This document shows positions 26,104 through 34,106 of a DNA stretch of 64,000 nt, in pieces. A program made the translations under genes and the position numbers. Source of the DNA: Blastocatellia bacterium (lineage in GTDB: Bacteria; Acidobacteriota; Blastocatellia; Chloracidobacteriales; Chloracidobacteriaceae); assembly GCA_019695185.1 (NCBI GenBank), contig JAIBAN010000004.1:62001-126000 (forward strand), given 5' to 3'. The notes beneath the pieces were generated by a model, which was not told the DNA's origin, did not search any database, and saw only the letters and a program-made list of their open reading frames with translations. Positions within the stretch are counted from its first letter, which is position 1, and each line of letters begins with the position of its first letter.

Positions 26104-26736
26104 GGACCACTCTTTGCCAATTAAAAGCTGATTATCGAGTGAGGTGCGCAGCAGGAACATACACGTGTCCAAAGCTTCGCTCGGACCGTGAATTGAGTCC
26201 TGCTGGGAGCGGACAAAATCGCCCGGGCCATACACAATGCCGTCAATTTTCAAATGACCTTCGATCATGAAAATTTCTTCGGCGGCGGTGTGCCGGTGCG
26301 GCACATGGCGGACACCACCCTCAGACCGAATCAGACAGAGCATTTCACGGTTGGTTTCGTCTACATACAGTCTTTGGATTTGCACTCCCGGTCGGCCCTG
26401 ATAATCACTCCAAACGTGGTCGGCGGCCCGTACCGTCAATGGTTCGCGGGCGACTTCCGGAAGCGGTTTGGACCGGGTGGGAACCGGTTCAGATTGATTG
26501 ATGGCGGCAAAAAGCCGGGAACGAAGCTGAGGTGAAGGGGATTGGGGCTCAACTGCAAAGGGAAGCAACGCCACGACTGCATCGGCTTCGTCCAGGGCGG
26601 CGCTTGCCGCACGGTGGCCGGAAAGCAGAAGTCCCTCAAAACTGGCTTCACCTTCATCATCCAAAGCGCCCAAGGCATAGAGCGCAGCCAGTTCGCTGGC
26701 GGTTGATTCGGTTGGTTCTTCCACTGGTGCGTGCAT
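26083..26736 (-). CDS. ChrR-like cupin anti-sigma factor
   Basis: A 217-residue protein with a helical N-terminal domain ('ELAALYALGALDDEGEASFE') like anti-sigma factors of the RskA/ChrR kind and a C-terminal cupin domain with metal ligands in 'HVPHRHTAAEEIFMIEG'. It probably binds the ECF sigma factor encoded 19 bp upstream. Unlike classical ChrR no N-terminal HxxxCxxC zinc site is visible, so the signal is probably sensed by the cupin. The last six residues before the stop are encoded by AATTGAG repeats, and the stop TGA lies in a heptamer. Confidence 0.85.
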   Translation of the reverse strand: MHAPVEEPTESTASELAALYALGALDDEGEASFEGLLLSGHRAASAALDEADAVVALLPFAVEPQSPSPQLRSRLFAAINQSEPVPTRSKPLPEVAREPLTVRAADHVWSDYQGRPGVQIQRLYVDETNREMLCLIRSEGGVRHVPHRHTAAEEIFMIEGHLKIDGIVYGPGDFVRSQQDSIHGPSEALDTCMFLLRTSLDNQLLIGKEWSELRIEN

Positions 26737-26755
26737 GAGATTTCGTTCTTTCTTG

Positions 26756-27388
26756 TTATTCGTCCAGCAGTTTCAGCGCATCCCGCAGACGATTCATGGC
26801 CAATCGGATTCGGGTTTTGACTGTGCCCAACGGTTGCGACAATTTTTCCGAAATTTCACTGTGGCTCAGGCCACCGAAGTAGGCGAGTTCAATCACCTGC
26901 CGCTGTTCGGGTGGCAGCTCCGCCAATGCGGTTTGCACCATGCGGCGACGTTCGGTTTCCGATGCTTGTTCTTCGGGGCTGATGTCATTGGTTGAGCGGG
27001 CTGTCACGGTATCGAGGGCTTCCGCCCGGCGGCGCTCCTGGTCACCGGCCCGAAACCGGTCAATGGCCCGGCTGCGGGCCATCATGAGTAACCAGGCCGA
27101 AGGCGTCCCCCGGCGAATGTCATAGTCAGCGGCCTGTCGCCAGACCTGCATATATACTTCGAGCGTGACTTCCTCTGCTGCTCCGGTATCGTTTAATATC
27201 CGCAGGATCAGCCCAAATACGAGACGATTGGTGGCATCATACAAACGACCGAGTGCAGCCTGGTCTCCGGTGGCAATCTGCCGGATATGCTCCAGCAAAA
27301 GTTGCTCTTTCGCACGTAGTTCGGTGCGGTCCGGGGGCGCAGACGCATTTCCGCCTGTTTGCACGGCCTGATTTCCTGGCTCCGTCAT
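26756..27388 (-). CDS. ECF sigma factor (SigK-like)
   Basis: A 210-residue extracytoplasmic-function sigma factor. Region 2 shows 'LGRLYDATNRLVFGLI' and 'AWLLMMARSRAIDRFR'; region 4 shows 'LPPEQRQVIELAYFGG' and 'SEISEKLSQPLGTVKTRI'. The start is ATG 27388, with GGAAAG upstream; the frame extends higher but without family sequence. It is cotranscribed with the cupin anti-sigma gene and divergent from an RskA-type anti-sigma gene, so two regulators may act on it. Confidence 0.93.
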   Translation of the reverse strand: MTEPGNQAVQTGGNASAPPDRTELRAKEQLLLEHIRQIATGDQAALGRLYDATNRLVFGLILRILNDTGAAEEVTLEVYMQVWRQAADYDIRRGTPSAWLLMMARSRAIDRFRAGDQERRRAEALDTVTARSTNDISPEEQASETERRRMVQTALAELPPEQRQVIELAYFGGLSHSEISEKLSQPLGTVKTRIRLAMNRLRDALKLLDE

Positions 27389-27479
27389 ACATTTACTTTC
27401 CGGCTGTGCATTCAAAAAATTTTGGGACCACCTGAAGTCTGATTGGTGCAATTGCTTCGTAAGGATGACAAACGCCAGC

Positions 27480-27562
27480 AAGGTAGTATGTCGGTCCAGA
27501 CCTCGTCAAGTACCTAATCACAGGTACTGGTTCTACTGGACAGCGTGGCAACATACCACCCT
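27480..27562. promoter_or_regulatory. Concentric palindrome in divergent sigma/anti-sigma promoter region
   Basis: Three inverted pairs share nearly the same centre: AGTACCT/AGGTACT (27509-27528, perfect), GTCCAG/CTGGAC (27494-27499 and 27536-27541) and an outer 12-bp pair (27480-27491 and 27551-27562, two mismatches). It could be an operator or a leader hairpin of the rskA-like gene. Confidence 0.6.
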
Positions 27563-27606
27563 CAAAAACAACAAAAAGATTACTGTCGGGATTACAACAA
27601 ACTTCA

Positions 27607-28452
27607 ATGAACCAGACACATTTCGAAGAACTTATCGAGTTGTATGCACTCGATTTGCTCGACGATACCGAAAAAAAACAGGTGGAAGCATACCTGGTCA
27701 CGTCGCCCACAGCGCGGGCCAAGCTGATCGAATTGCGTGAAACGGCGGCGGCCTTGGCTTTTTCCGTCACACCGGTCACGCCGGCACCAAATGTGCGCGA
27801 CCGGTTGCTGCAACAGGTGCAGCAGGCCGGCACGTCAGTTCAGCCCCAGCCCAGAGCCCCGGCACCGCCGGAAGCTCAGGTGGTGGCCTTTCAACGACCA
27901 GCGGTGCAGACTTCCAACCCCAAACCCCAGACCCCAGGTGCAATCCGTTGGTTTGCGCTGGCGGCATCTTTGGCTGTGGTCGGGTTAGGCGGAGGACTGT
28001 GGCTCACCTGGGAACGGGTTCAGACCCTTCAGACGCAACTGACCGCCACTCAGTCCCAGCTTTTGAAAGAAACCCTGGAATTGGAAAAAACCAAACAAAA
28101 AGCCGACTGGCTGGCCTCACCCGAAGCCCGTAACGCAGCCCTGGGCGGAACCCCGGTTTCTCCCGCAGCCCGCGCCAAGCTGACCTTTGACCCGCAAACC
28201 GGTCAGGCGGTTTTTACAGTCCAGAATCTGCCGCCGCTCCCCAGTGGAAAAGCCTATCAACTCTGGTTCATTGCCGATGGCAAACCGATTCCGGGCTTGG
28301 TCTTTACCATTGATAAACAGGGACGGCTGGAGTTTCAGGAAAACATCCCAACTCAAGGTCGCAAGGCTTCGATTTTTGCCGTCACCCTGGAACCGGCAGG
28401 CGGGTCAACCGCTCCCACCGGCGACATGGTGTTGAAAACCCCGGCTTTGTAA
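27607..28452 (+). CDS. RskA-type anti-sigma factor
   Basis: A 281-residue membrane anti-sigma factor. The N-terminal helical domain ('FEELIELYALDLLDDTEKK') would hold an ECF sigma factor at the membrane. One transmembrane helix follows a Pro-rich linker ('WFALAASLAVVGLGGGLWL', about 117-135), then a periplasmic coiled segment and the RskA C-terminal domain ('AYQLWFIADGKPIPGLVF', 'FAVTLEPAGGS'). It is transcribed divergently from the sigma gene with 218 bp between start codons. Regulated proteolysis is the family's usual release mechanism. Confidence 0.9.
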   Translation: MNQTHFEELIELYALDLLDDTEKKQVEAYLVTSPTARAKLIELRETAAALAFSVTPVTPAPNVRDRLLQQVQQAGTSVQPQPRAPAPPEAQVVAFQRPAVQTSNPKPQTPGAIRWFALAASLAVVGLGGGLWLTWERVQTLQTQLTATQSQLLKETLELEKTKQKADWLASPEARNAALGGTPVSPAARAKLTFDPQTGQAVFTVQNLPPLPSGKAYQLWFIADGKPIPGLVFTIDKQGRLEFQENIPTQGRKASIFAVTLEPAGGSTAPTGDMVLKTPAL

Positions 28453-28832
28453 GCGGTTTCGGAAAAAATTTGTATTGATGAAATCCAAATTTAATCCAGC
28501 CTCCGTAACCGTGACCAAACTCATGACCGCATATTGTTTGTTTCGTCCGGGCGTTTCCTTCACGGAAATCACCCGGACGGGATTTTTTCCCGATTTACCT
28601 GTACCGAATCAAACGGTTATTCAACAAAAAGGCGTTTTCATTGGTTTCGATGTTGCTTTTTCCTGGCATTTCCGTACTGTATGCACGCTGCACACACCAC
28701 ATGTGCCATCAAACTACATTTCGAAAACAACACGCCCACATTCTTGCCCAAACCCCTGTGTTTCGGACAACGGTCTTCGTCCGTCCGGCTCCGTTGGGCT
28801 GAAAAAACATTCTAATGAGGAGTAAACCACCC
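28453..28832 (+). other. 380-bp intergenic region, no gene supported
   Basis: An open frame of 116 codons exists here (28475-28825) but has no family features. The region probably holds the promoter of the DUF4331 gene; a small hairpin (about 28767-28791) is present. A clear ribosome-binding site (GAGGAG, 28817-28822) ends it. Confidence 0.5.
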
Positions 28833-30029
28833 ATGTTTCGTACCAAATCAAAGCAACTGTTCCTGGTTGCGCTAACCCTGCTGCTGGCCGTCACCAGCTT
28901 TATGGTTCCGTCCCAACGCATCAATGCCGCCGACCATAATGAGGCAACTCTTGCTGAAGGCCCTGTTGATATTGGTGACACCTATGCTTTTCTTGACCCA
29001 AACGACAATAGTAAGATGGTACTGGCTCTTTCTATTGAAGGGTTTATCGTTCCATCTGAACTTGGTAACCGGGGATTTTTTGCAGAGGATGTAACCTATC
29101 GCTTTGAGGTAGAAAATACTGGAGATGCCAAAGCGGATTTGAATATTGATGTCACATTCTCAAAACAGACATCACGGAGTGAACCACAAACCGCCACCAT
29201 TAAACTGCCGGGTGGGAAGTCTTTCACGGCCAAAACAACTGTGGCCAACGAACGTGCCACTGGACCGGTGCCTTTTACCGTCACCACCGACCCTACCACC
29301 AAAGTGGATTTCTTCGCTGGGATGTGTGATGACCCCTTCTACTTTGACATCATTGGCTTTAACCGGTTTGCGGCTTCGGTGCGGGCTGGTTCACCAGATG
29401 CGAATGCACTCAAACGGGGCCGCGATAGCTTTGCCGGCTACAACATCCATATGATTGCCTTGGATGTGCCGGTTTCCTTGCTGAAAGGTGCGGGCAACGT
29501 GATTGGCGTCAATGGTGTGACGCTGGTTCCCAAAAAGATTGTTCGTGACTCCACTGGCCAAGTGAAGGCTAAAGGCGGACTCATCCAGGTTGACCGGATG
29601 GCAACCCCGGCCATCAACACGGTGACGATTCCGTATTCGCGTAAAAATGAATACAACTTGGCTGCCACCACCGATGATGCCGCCGGCAAATTTGCCAATG
29701 ACATCATTGCTTCGCTCAAAGCCCTTGGCACCAATGATGCGAATATCAACATTCTGGCCGGTGTGGCGGTGCTCAAAGGCGACATTCTCCGGGTGGACAT
29801 CACCAAGAAAAACACCAGCCTCGGCGAAGGCGAAAATGTGACAACTCCGAACTACACTGGCTTTCCCAATGGTCGCCGGTTTGGCGATGACTCAGTTGAT
29901 ACGGTGCTGTTTTTTGTGGCCAACCAGAATAAGTTGACCGATAACGTCAACAAGAACGATGTGCCGTTGCAAAAGACCTTCCCGTTTGTGGCCCCGGCTC
30001 ACCAGGATGGTTCACAAACCCAGAACTAA
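28833..30029 (+). CDS. Secreted DUF4331 protein
   Basis: A 398-residue protein with a signal peptide ('LFLVALTLLLAVTSFMVPS') and the DUF4331 start 'AADHNEATLAEGPVDIGDTYAF'. Other family-like segments are 'FFAGMCDDPFYFDIIGF' and 'NIHMIALDVP'. Its function is unknown. DUF4331 proteins are often found near ECF sigma/anti-sigma genes, as here, which suggests that the sigma factor controls it (inference). The ATG at 28833 has GAGGAG ten bases upstream; an ATG at 28815 overlaps that site and is rejected. Confidence 0.92.
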   Translation: MFRTKSKQLFLVALTLLLAVTSFMVPSQRINAADHNEATLAEGPVDIGDTYAFLDPNDNSKMVLALSIEGFIVPSELGNRGFFAEDVTYRFEVENTGDAKADLNIDVTFSKQTSRSEPQTATIKLPGGKSFTAKTTVANERATGPVPFTVTTDPTTKVDFFAGMCDDPFYFDIIGFNRFAASVRAGSPDANALKRGRDSFAGYNIHMIALDVPVSLLKGAGNVIGVNGVTLVPKKIVRDSTGQVKAKGGLIQVDRMATPAINTVTIPYSRKNEYNLAATTDDAAGKFANDIIASLKALGTNDANINILAGVAVLKGDILRVDITKKNTSLGEGENVTTPNYTGFPNGRRFGDDSVDTVLFFVANQNKLTDNVNKNDVPLQKTFPFVAPAHQDGSQTQN

Positions 30030-30135
30030 CCTTGTAAAAGTGACAGGTGACGGGTGACAGGTGACAAGTGAACTTAATAATTCACTTGAAAATTGTTCGG
30101 CCTGTCATCCTGGCACCAAAACCAGACAAACAACG

Positions 30136-30161
30136 AAGGGCGGCTCAAGCGGGCCGCCCTT
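30136..30161 (+). terminator. Hairpin between DUF4331 and TPR genes
   Basis: Nine-base-pair stem AAGGGCGGC/GCCGCCCTT with an 8-nt loop. No T-run follows (CCTGC), so it may be a weak terminator or a processing hairpin. A close relative with a T-run is at 36456-36489. Confidence 0.6.
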
Positions 30162-30183
30162 CCTGCTAGGCAAGACCGATTCC

Positions 30184-31530
30184 ATGACTGTATTCAAAAA
30201 AAGTTTATCGCTCGTTGTTTTTTTGATTTTTTCCAGTTTGTTGATTTTAACCGGTTGCCAAACACCACAGCCGGAACCACCACCCAAGGCGGCCACTCCG
30301 CCAATCGCCACGCCACTTCCTTCCGACACTGAAACCACTGAAAAAATCATTCGTGAACTGGAAGGCCGGGTCAAAACAAACCCGGTTGATTTCGTTGCCT
30401 TGAACAAGCTGACCGGCTATTACCTGCAACGATTGCGCGAGACGGGAAACTTTTCCTATCTGGAACTGGCCACCAAAACCACCAAAGCCTCGCTTGACCT
30501 GCTGCCTGCCGAAGCAAACAAAGGAGGCTTGAGAGGATTGATTCAGGTTGAAATCAGTTCGCACGAATTTGCCTCCGCCCGCGACCATGCCAAACAGTTG
30601 ATTGAACTGGAGGGCGACAAAAACTATCCCTATCAACTTTTGGGAGATGCCTTGCTGGAACTGGGCGATTATGAAAAGGCTGCCGAAGCCTTTCACAATA
30701 TGGAAACCCGCACCACTGAAAGCGAATCGGCCAAGGTTCCGCTTGAACAGCGTTTTGCCCGAATGGCCTTTTTGCGCGGAGACCTGGAAACCGCCAAACG
30801 GAACTTAACAGTGGCTTTGAATGCCGCCCTTGCTGCCACTCCGCCAGCCCGTGAAACGGTAGCCTGGACTCGCTGGCAATTGGGCGAAACCGCTTTTCAG
30901 ATGGGTGATTACAAAACGGCGGAACAGCAGTACCGTGATGCGCTGACCACGTATCCGGATTATTACCGGGCGTTGGCTTCGCTCGGACGGGTCCGGGCCG
31001 CACAGGGTGATTTGCAGGATGCGGCGGCACAGTACGAAAAGGCTGTGCGGATATTGCCTGACCCGACGTTTGTGGCTGGTCTGGGAGATGTCTACAAACT
31101 GGCTGGACGTACCAAAGAGGCCGAAGCCCAATATGCCCTGGTGGAGCAAATTGCCAAACTGAACAAGCTGAATGGCGTGCTGTACAACCGGACGGTGGCC
31201 AAATTTTATGCCGACCATGATTTGAAACCGGAGGACGCTTACAATCAGGCCAAACAGGAATATGCCGCCCGGCAGGACATTTACGGCGCGGATGTGCTGG
31301 CTTGGACGGCGCTCAAGGCCGGCAAGCTGCCCGAGGCGCAAAAAGCCATCAAGGATGCACTCCGGCTGGGAACCAAAGACGCCATGCTGTTCTATCACGC
31401 CGGAATGATCGCCAAGGCAGCCAACGACAGTGCCGGGGCCAAACAGTATCTGGAACAGGCGCTCAAGTTGAGTCCGCAGTTTGACCCGTTGCAGGCGACT
31501 GTCGCGCGCAAAGCCTTGGAAGGAAATTAG
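30184..31530 (+). CDS. TPR lipoprotein
   Basis: A 448-residue tetratricopeptide protein with a lipoprotein signal ('VVFLIFSSLLILTGC', lipobox LTGC). At least five TPR-like helix pairs can be read, for example 'YLLLGDALLELGDYEKAAEAF'-like sequence, 'GETAFQMGDYKTAEQQYRDAL' and 'RVRAAQGDLQDAAAQYEKAV'. It probably works as a scaffold at the membrane. The start is ATG 30184; the frame extends to 30061 but contains no leader and would bury the signal. It follows the DUF4331 gene, with a weak hairpin between them, so joint expression is plausible. Confidence 0.87.
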   Translation: MTVFKKSLSLVVFLIFSSLLILTGCQTPQPEPPPKAATPPIATPLPSDTETTEKIIRELEGRVKTNPVDFVALNKLTGYYLQRLRETGNFSYLELATKTTKASLDLLPAEANKGGLRGLIQVEISSHEFASARDHAKQLIELEGDKNYPYQLLGDALLELGDYEKAAEAFHNMETRTTESESAKVPLEQRFARMAFLRGDLETAKRNLTVALNAALAATPPARETVAWTRWQLGETAFQMGDYKTAEQQYRDALTTYPDYYRALASLGRVRAAQGDLQDAAAQYEKAVRILPDPTFVAGLGDVYKLAGRTKEAEAQYALVEQIAKLNKLNGVLYNRTVAKFYADHDLKPEDAYNQAKQEYAARQDIYGADVLAWTALKAGKLPEAQKAIKDALRLGTKDAMLFYHAGMIAKAANDSAGAKQYLEQALKLSPQFDPLQATVARKALEGN

Positions 31531-31558
31531 AGCTGGGGAAGTTCTGCTTCTTTTAATA

Positions 31559-31633
31559 AACCGCGAAACACGCGAAACACGCTAAAAAAAGAAGGAAAAT
31601 TTGTTTTTCGCGTATTTCGCGTGTTTCGCGGTT
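31559..31633. repeat. Inverted 'CCGCGAAACACGCGAAA' repeat
   Basis: Arms of about 23 bp (31560-31582 and 31610-31633) with about one mismatch, spacer about 27 nt. Each arm contains tandem CGCGAAACA units. It lies between the TPR gene and the nickel-transporter gene. Confidence 0.9.
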
Positions 31634-31737
31634 GAAATCTTCCGAAAGAGAAAATCTCAATCCAGAACAACCACCGTAGAAACCAACATCCACGCCACAA
31701 GGCATTCGTTCAATCAGCTTTATCAAAGGAAATGTGC

Positions 31738-34050
31738 ATGTCCGGCAGTTTTCGCAAGTATTCAGCTTTTGTTACCGCAACTCTCTTTTCACTTCTTTTA
31801 TTAGCCCAAACCACCAGCGCAGTTCTGGCGCATCCCCTCGGCAATTTCACCATCAATCATTTTTCGCGGCTTCAGGTTGAAACCAGCGGGGTCAAGGTCC
31901 GGTATGTGGTTGACATGGCCGAGATTCCCACCTTTCAGGAAATCCAGGCGGCTGACAAGGAAAGCAAAGACGGCCCCCCCACGGCCAACTGGCTCAAACA
32001 GTATGCCGAAACCACGGCATCCCGTTTGGCCCAGGGGCTGGTGCTGACGGTTGACGGGGTGCGGGTGCCGCTCCAGGTGACGGCGAAAACCATTTCGCTG
32101 CCTCCCGGAGCCGGAAACCTGCCAACGTTGCGGCTTGAGTGTGATTTGACCGGGAGTTTTGCCGGTAGCCTGCAAACCCGCCGCCTCAAATATGAAGATA
32201 CCAATTTTCCGGAACGGCTGGGCTGGCGGGAAATGGTGCTGGTGCCCGGCAGCGGGGTGTCGCTCTTTGACAGCACAGCCTTTGGCAACGGCTTGACCGA
32301 TGAACTGAAAGCCTATCCGGAAAATATGATTGCGGCCCCGCTCAACGAACGGGCGTTGGAATGCAGTCTGAGCCAGGGTGCGCTTCCGGCTGGAGCCGCT
32401 GCCCTGAAAACCCGTGACGGGAAAACGGTGACTCCATCGCGCGACCAGTTGGCGGAACTGATTTCCGTGCGGGAACTGACTCCGGGGGTGATGCTCTTTG
32501 GGATTCTGCTGGCTTTTGTCCTGGGAGGCGCACATGCACTTTCACCCGGACACGGAAAAACGGTGGTGGGTGCCTATCTGGTTGGTTCGCGTGGAACCTG
32601 GAAACATGCCGGTTTTCTCGGCCTGACCGTCACGATTACCCATACGGCGGGTGTGTTCGCCCTGGGACTCATCACGCTCTTTGCCTCGAAATACATTGTT
32701 CCGGAGCGGCTGTTCCCGATTTTAAGTTTTGTTTCGGGCATTCTGGTGCTGGGACTTGGCGGACACCTCTTCATTCAACGGAGCCGCGCTCTGGCTGGCG
32801 GACATCACCACGACCATCACCACCACGACCTTCACCATCACGACCATCAGGGCATGGAGTCCTTCACCCATACGCATGACGGAAATACCCATTCGCACCT
32901 GCCGCCAGGTATGGACGGCGAAAAAATAACCTGGAAAAGCCTGCTTGCACTGGGGATTTCAGGCGGCTTGCTGCCCTGTCCTTCGGCTTTGGTGGTGCTG
33001 CTGTCCGCGATTGCCCTGCATCGGGTCGGGTACGGACTGATTCTGGTGGTGGCCTTCAGCGCGGGCTTGGCTGGTGTTCTGACCGCCATCGGCATTGGGT
33101 TTGTCTATGCCGGAAAGTTCTTTGCAGCAAAGGAACCGCAGGCAAAAAACGGAAAACTGGCGCGACTGGTCAAGGTCATGCCGGTGTTGAGCGCGCTGGT
33201 TATTGCTTCGATTGGATTTGTGATGTGTTTGCAGACCGTGCCGGATTTGAAAACGGCGCTTCACCCGCCGACCGCCCAAACCCAGGTGGTGGCCACAGCG
33301 TCGCAACCTAAAGAAGAGCATGGCCCTTCGTTGGCGGGCCTGGGAGCCATCGGGATTTTAGGACTGGGATTGGTCTTCGGACTGAAACATGCCACCGAAG
33401 CCGACCATGTGGTGGCCGTGACGACCATCCTCACCGAACACAAGAGCGTAGCACGGGCGGCCATGGTCGGAGCACTCTGGGGAATCGGGCACACGGCTTC
33501 GATTTTCATGGTCGGATTGGTGGTTCTGGTGCTGCGGATTTCAATTCCGGAAAATGTTTCAAGCTGGCTTGAGTTCGGCGTGGCTCTGATGATTATCGGC
33601 CTGGGGGCCAATGCCTTGCTCCGGGCTTTGCTGCACCAGCCGGAACCGCACGTCCATGCCCACGATTTGGAAACCGAACCCTATTTGCACAAACACGAAT
33701 CGGACCATCCGCACCACCATCACCAACCAGGGCCGCACCTCCATTTGACCAAAAACGTCGGTATCAAACCCTTGATTGTCGGCATGGTTCATGGACTGGC
33801 GGGCTCGGCGGCCTTGACCCTGCTGGTGCTTTCGCAAATTACATCCACAATTTTGGGGCTGACCTACCTGCTGGTTTTTGGGATTGGCTCGATTGGCGGA
33901 ATGCTGCTCATGTCGGGGTTGGTCGGGTTACCTTTTGTGCTGGCTGCCGAGAAACTGGACCGGTTCCACCTGGGGCTGCGGGTTGTTGCCGGTACTCTCA
34001 GCATTGCCTTTGGGCTGTGGTATGCCTATGAAACCGGAGTCATCTTTTAG
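31738..34050 (+). CDS. NicO-UreH nickel/cobalt transporter fusion
   Basis: A 770-residue membrane protein joining two nickel-transporter families. After a signal-like segment and a periplasmic domain ('HPLGNFTINHFSRLQV', about 30-240), the first half shows the NicO motif 'GGAHALSPGHGKTVV' and a His-rich loop (about 355-390), then 'SGGLLPCPSALVVLL'. The second half begins near residue 525 with 'GLKHATEADHVVAV' (HX4DH-type metal motif) and 'GALWGIGHTAS', typical of UreH/HoxN-like permeases, with another His-rich loop. Transport of nickel or cobalt is the likely role; import or export is undecided. Start chosen at ATG 31738, seven bases after AAAGGA; ATG 31732 is too close to it. The TonB receptor gene follows by 56 bp. 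Confidence 0.85.
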   Translation: MSGSFRKYSAFVTATLFSLLLLAQTTSAVLAHPLGNFTINHFSRLQVETSGVKVRYVVDMAEIPTFQEIQAADKESKDGPPTANWLKQYAETTASRLAQGLVLTVDGVRVPLQVTAKTISLPPGAGNLPTLRLECDLTGSFAGSLQTRRLKYEDTNFPERLGWREMVLVPGSGVSLFDSTAFGNGLTDELKAYPENMIAAPLNERALECSLSQGALPAGAAALKTRDGKTVTPSRDQLAELISVRELTPGVMLFGILLAFVLGGAHALSPGHGKTVVGAYLVGSRGTWKHAGFLGLTVTITHTAGVFALGLITLFASKYIVPERLFPILSFVSGILVLGLGGHLFIQRSRALAGGHHHDHHHHDLHHHDHQGMESFTHTHDGNTHSHLPPGMDGEKITWKSLLALGISGGLLPCPSALVVLLSAIALHRVGYGLILVVAFSAGLAGVLTAIGIGFVYAGKFFAAKEPQAKNGKLARLVKVMPVLSALVIASIGFVMCLQTVPDLKTALHPPTAQTQVVATASQPKEEHGPSLAGLGAIGILGLGLVFGLKHATEADHVVAVTTILTEHKSVARAAMVGALWGIGHTASIFMVGLVVLVLRISIPENVSSWLEFGVALMIIGLGANALLRALLHQPEPHVHAHDLETEPYLHKHESDHPHHHHQPGPHLHLTKNVGIKPLIVGMVHGLAGSAALTLLVLSQITSTILGLTYLLVFGIGSIGGMLLMSGLVGLPFVLAAEKLDRFHLGLRVVAGTLSIAFGLWYAYETGVIF

Positions 34051-34096
34051 TTTTGAGTTTTGAGTTTTGAGTTCCGCCTTCAGGCGGCTGTTTTGA
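34051..34096 (+). repeat. TTTTGAG copies plus one GTTCCGCCTTCAGGCGG palindrome
   Basis: Two repeat families of the window meet here: three TTTTGAG heptamers directly after the stop, then the palindrome seen at 14211-14331. Confidence 0.85.
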
Positions 34097-34106
34097 AAAA
34101 ACGAAA

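Noticed and set aside
28475-28825. 116-codon open frame before the DUF4331 gene
   Set aside because: Its composition is not protein-like, it lacks a family match and it ends over the ribosome-binding site of the next gene.
30061-30183. N-terminal extension of the TPR lipoprotein containing a CxxCH haem-like motif
   Set aside because: It lies ahead of a perfect lipoprotein signal, overlaps the terminator-like hairpin and is best read as untranslated leader; the CxxCH is accidental.
31534-31731. Cobalamin or nickel riboswitch before the nickel-transporter gene
   Set aside because: I looked for conserved boxes and found only the CGCGAAACA inverted repeat; no riboswitch core was recognisable.
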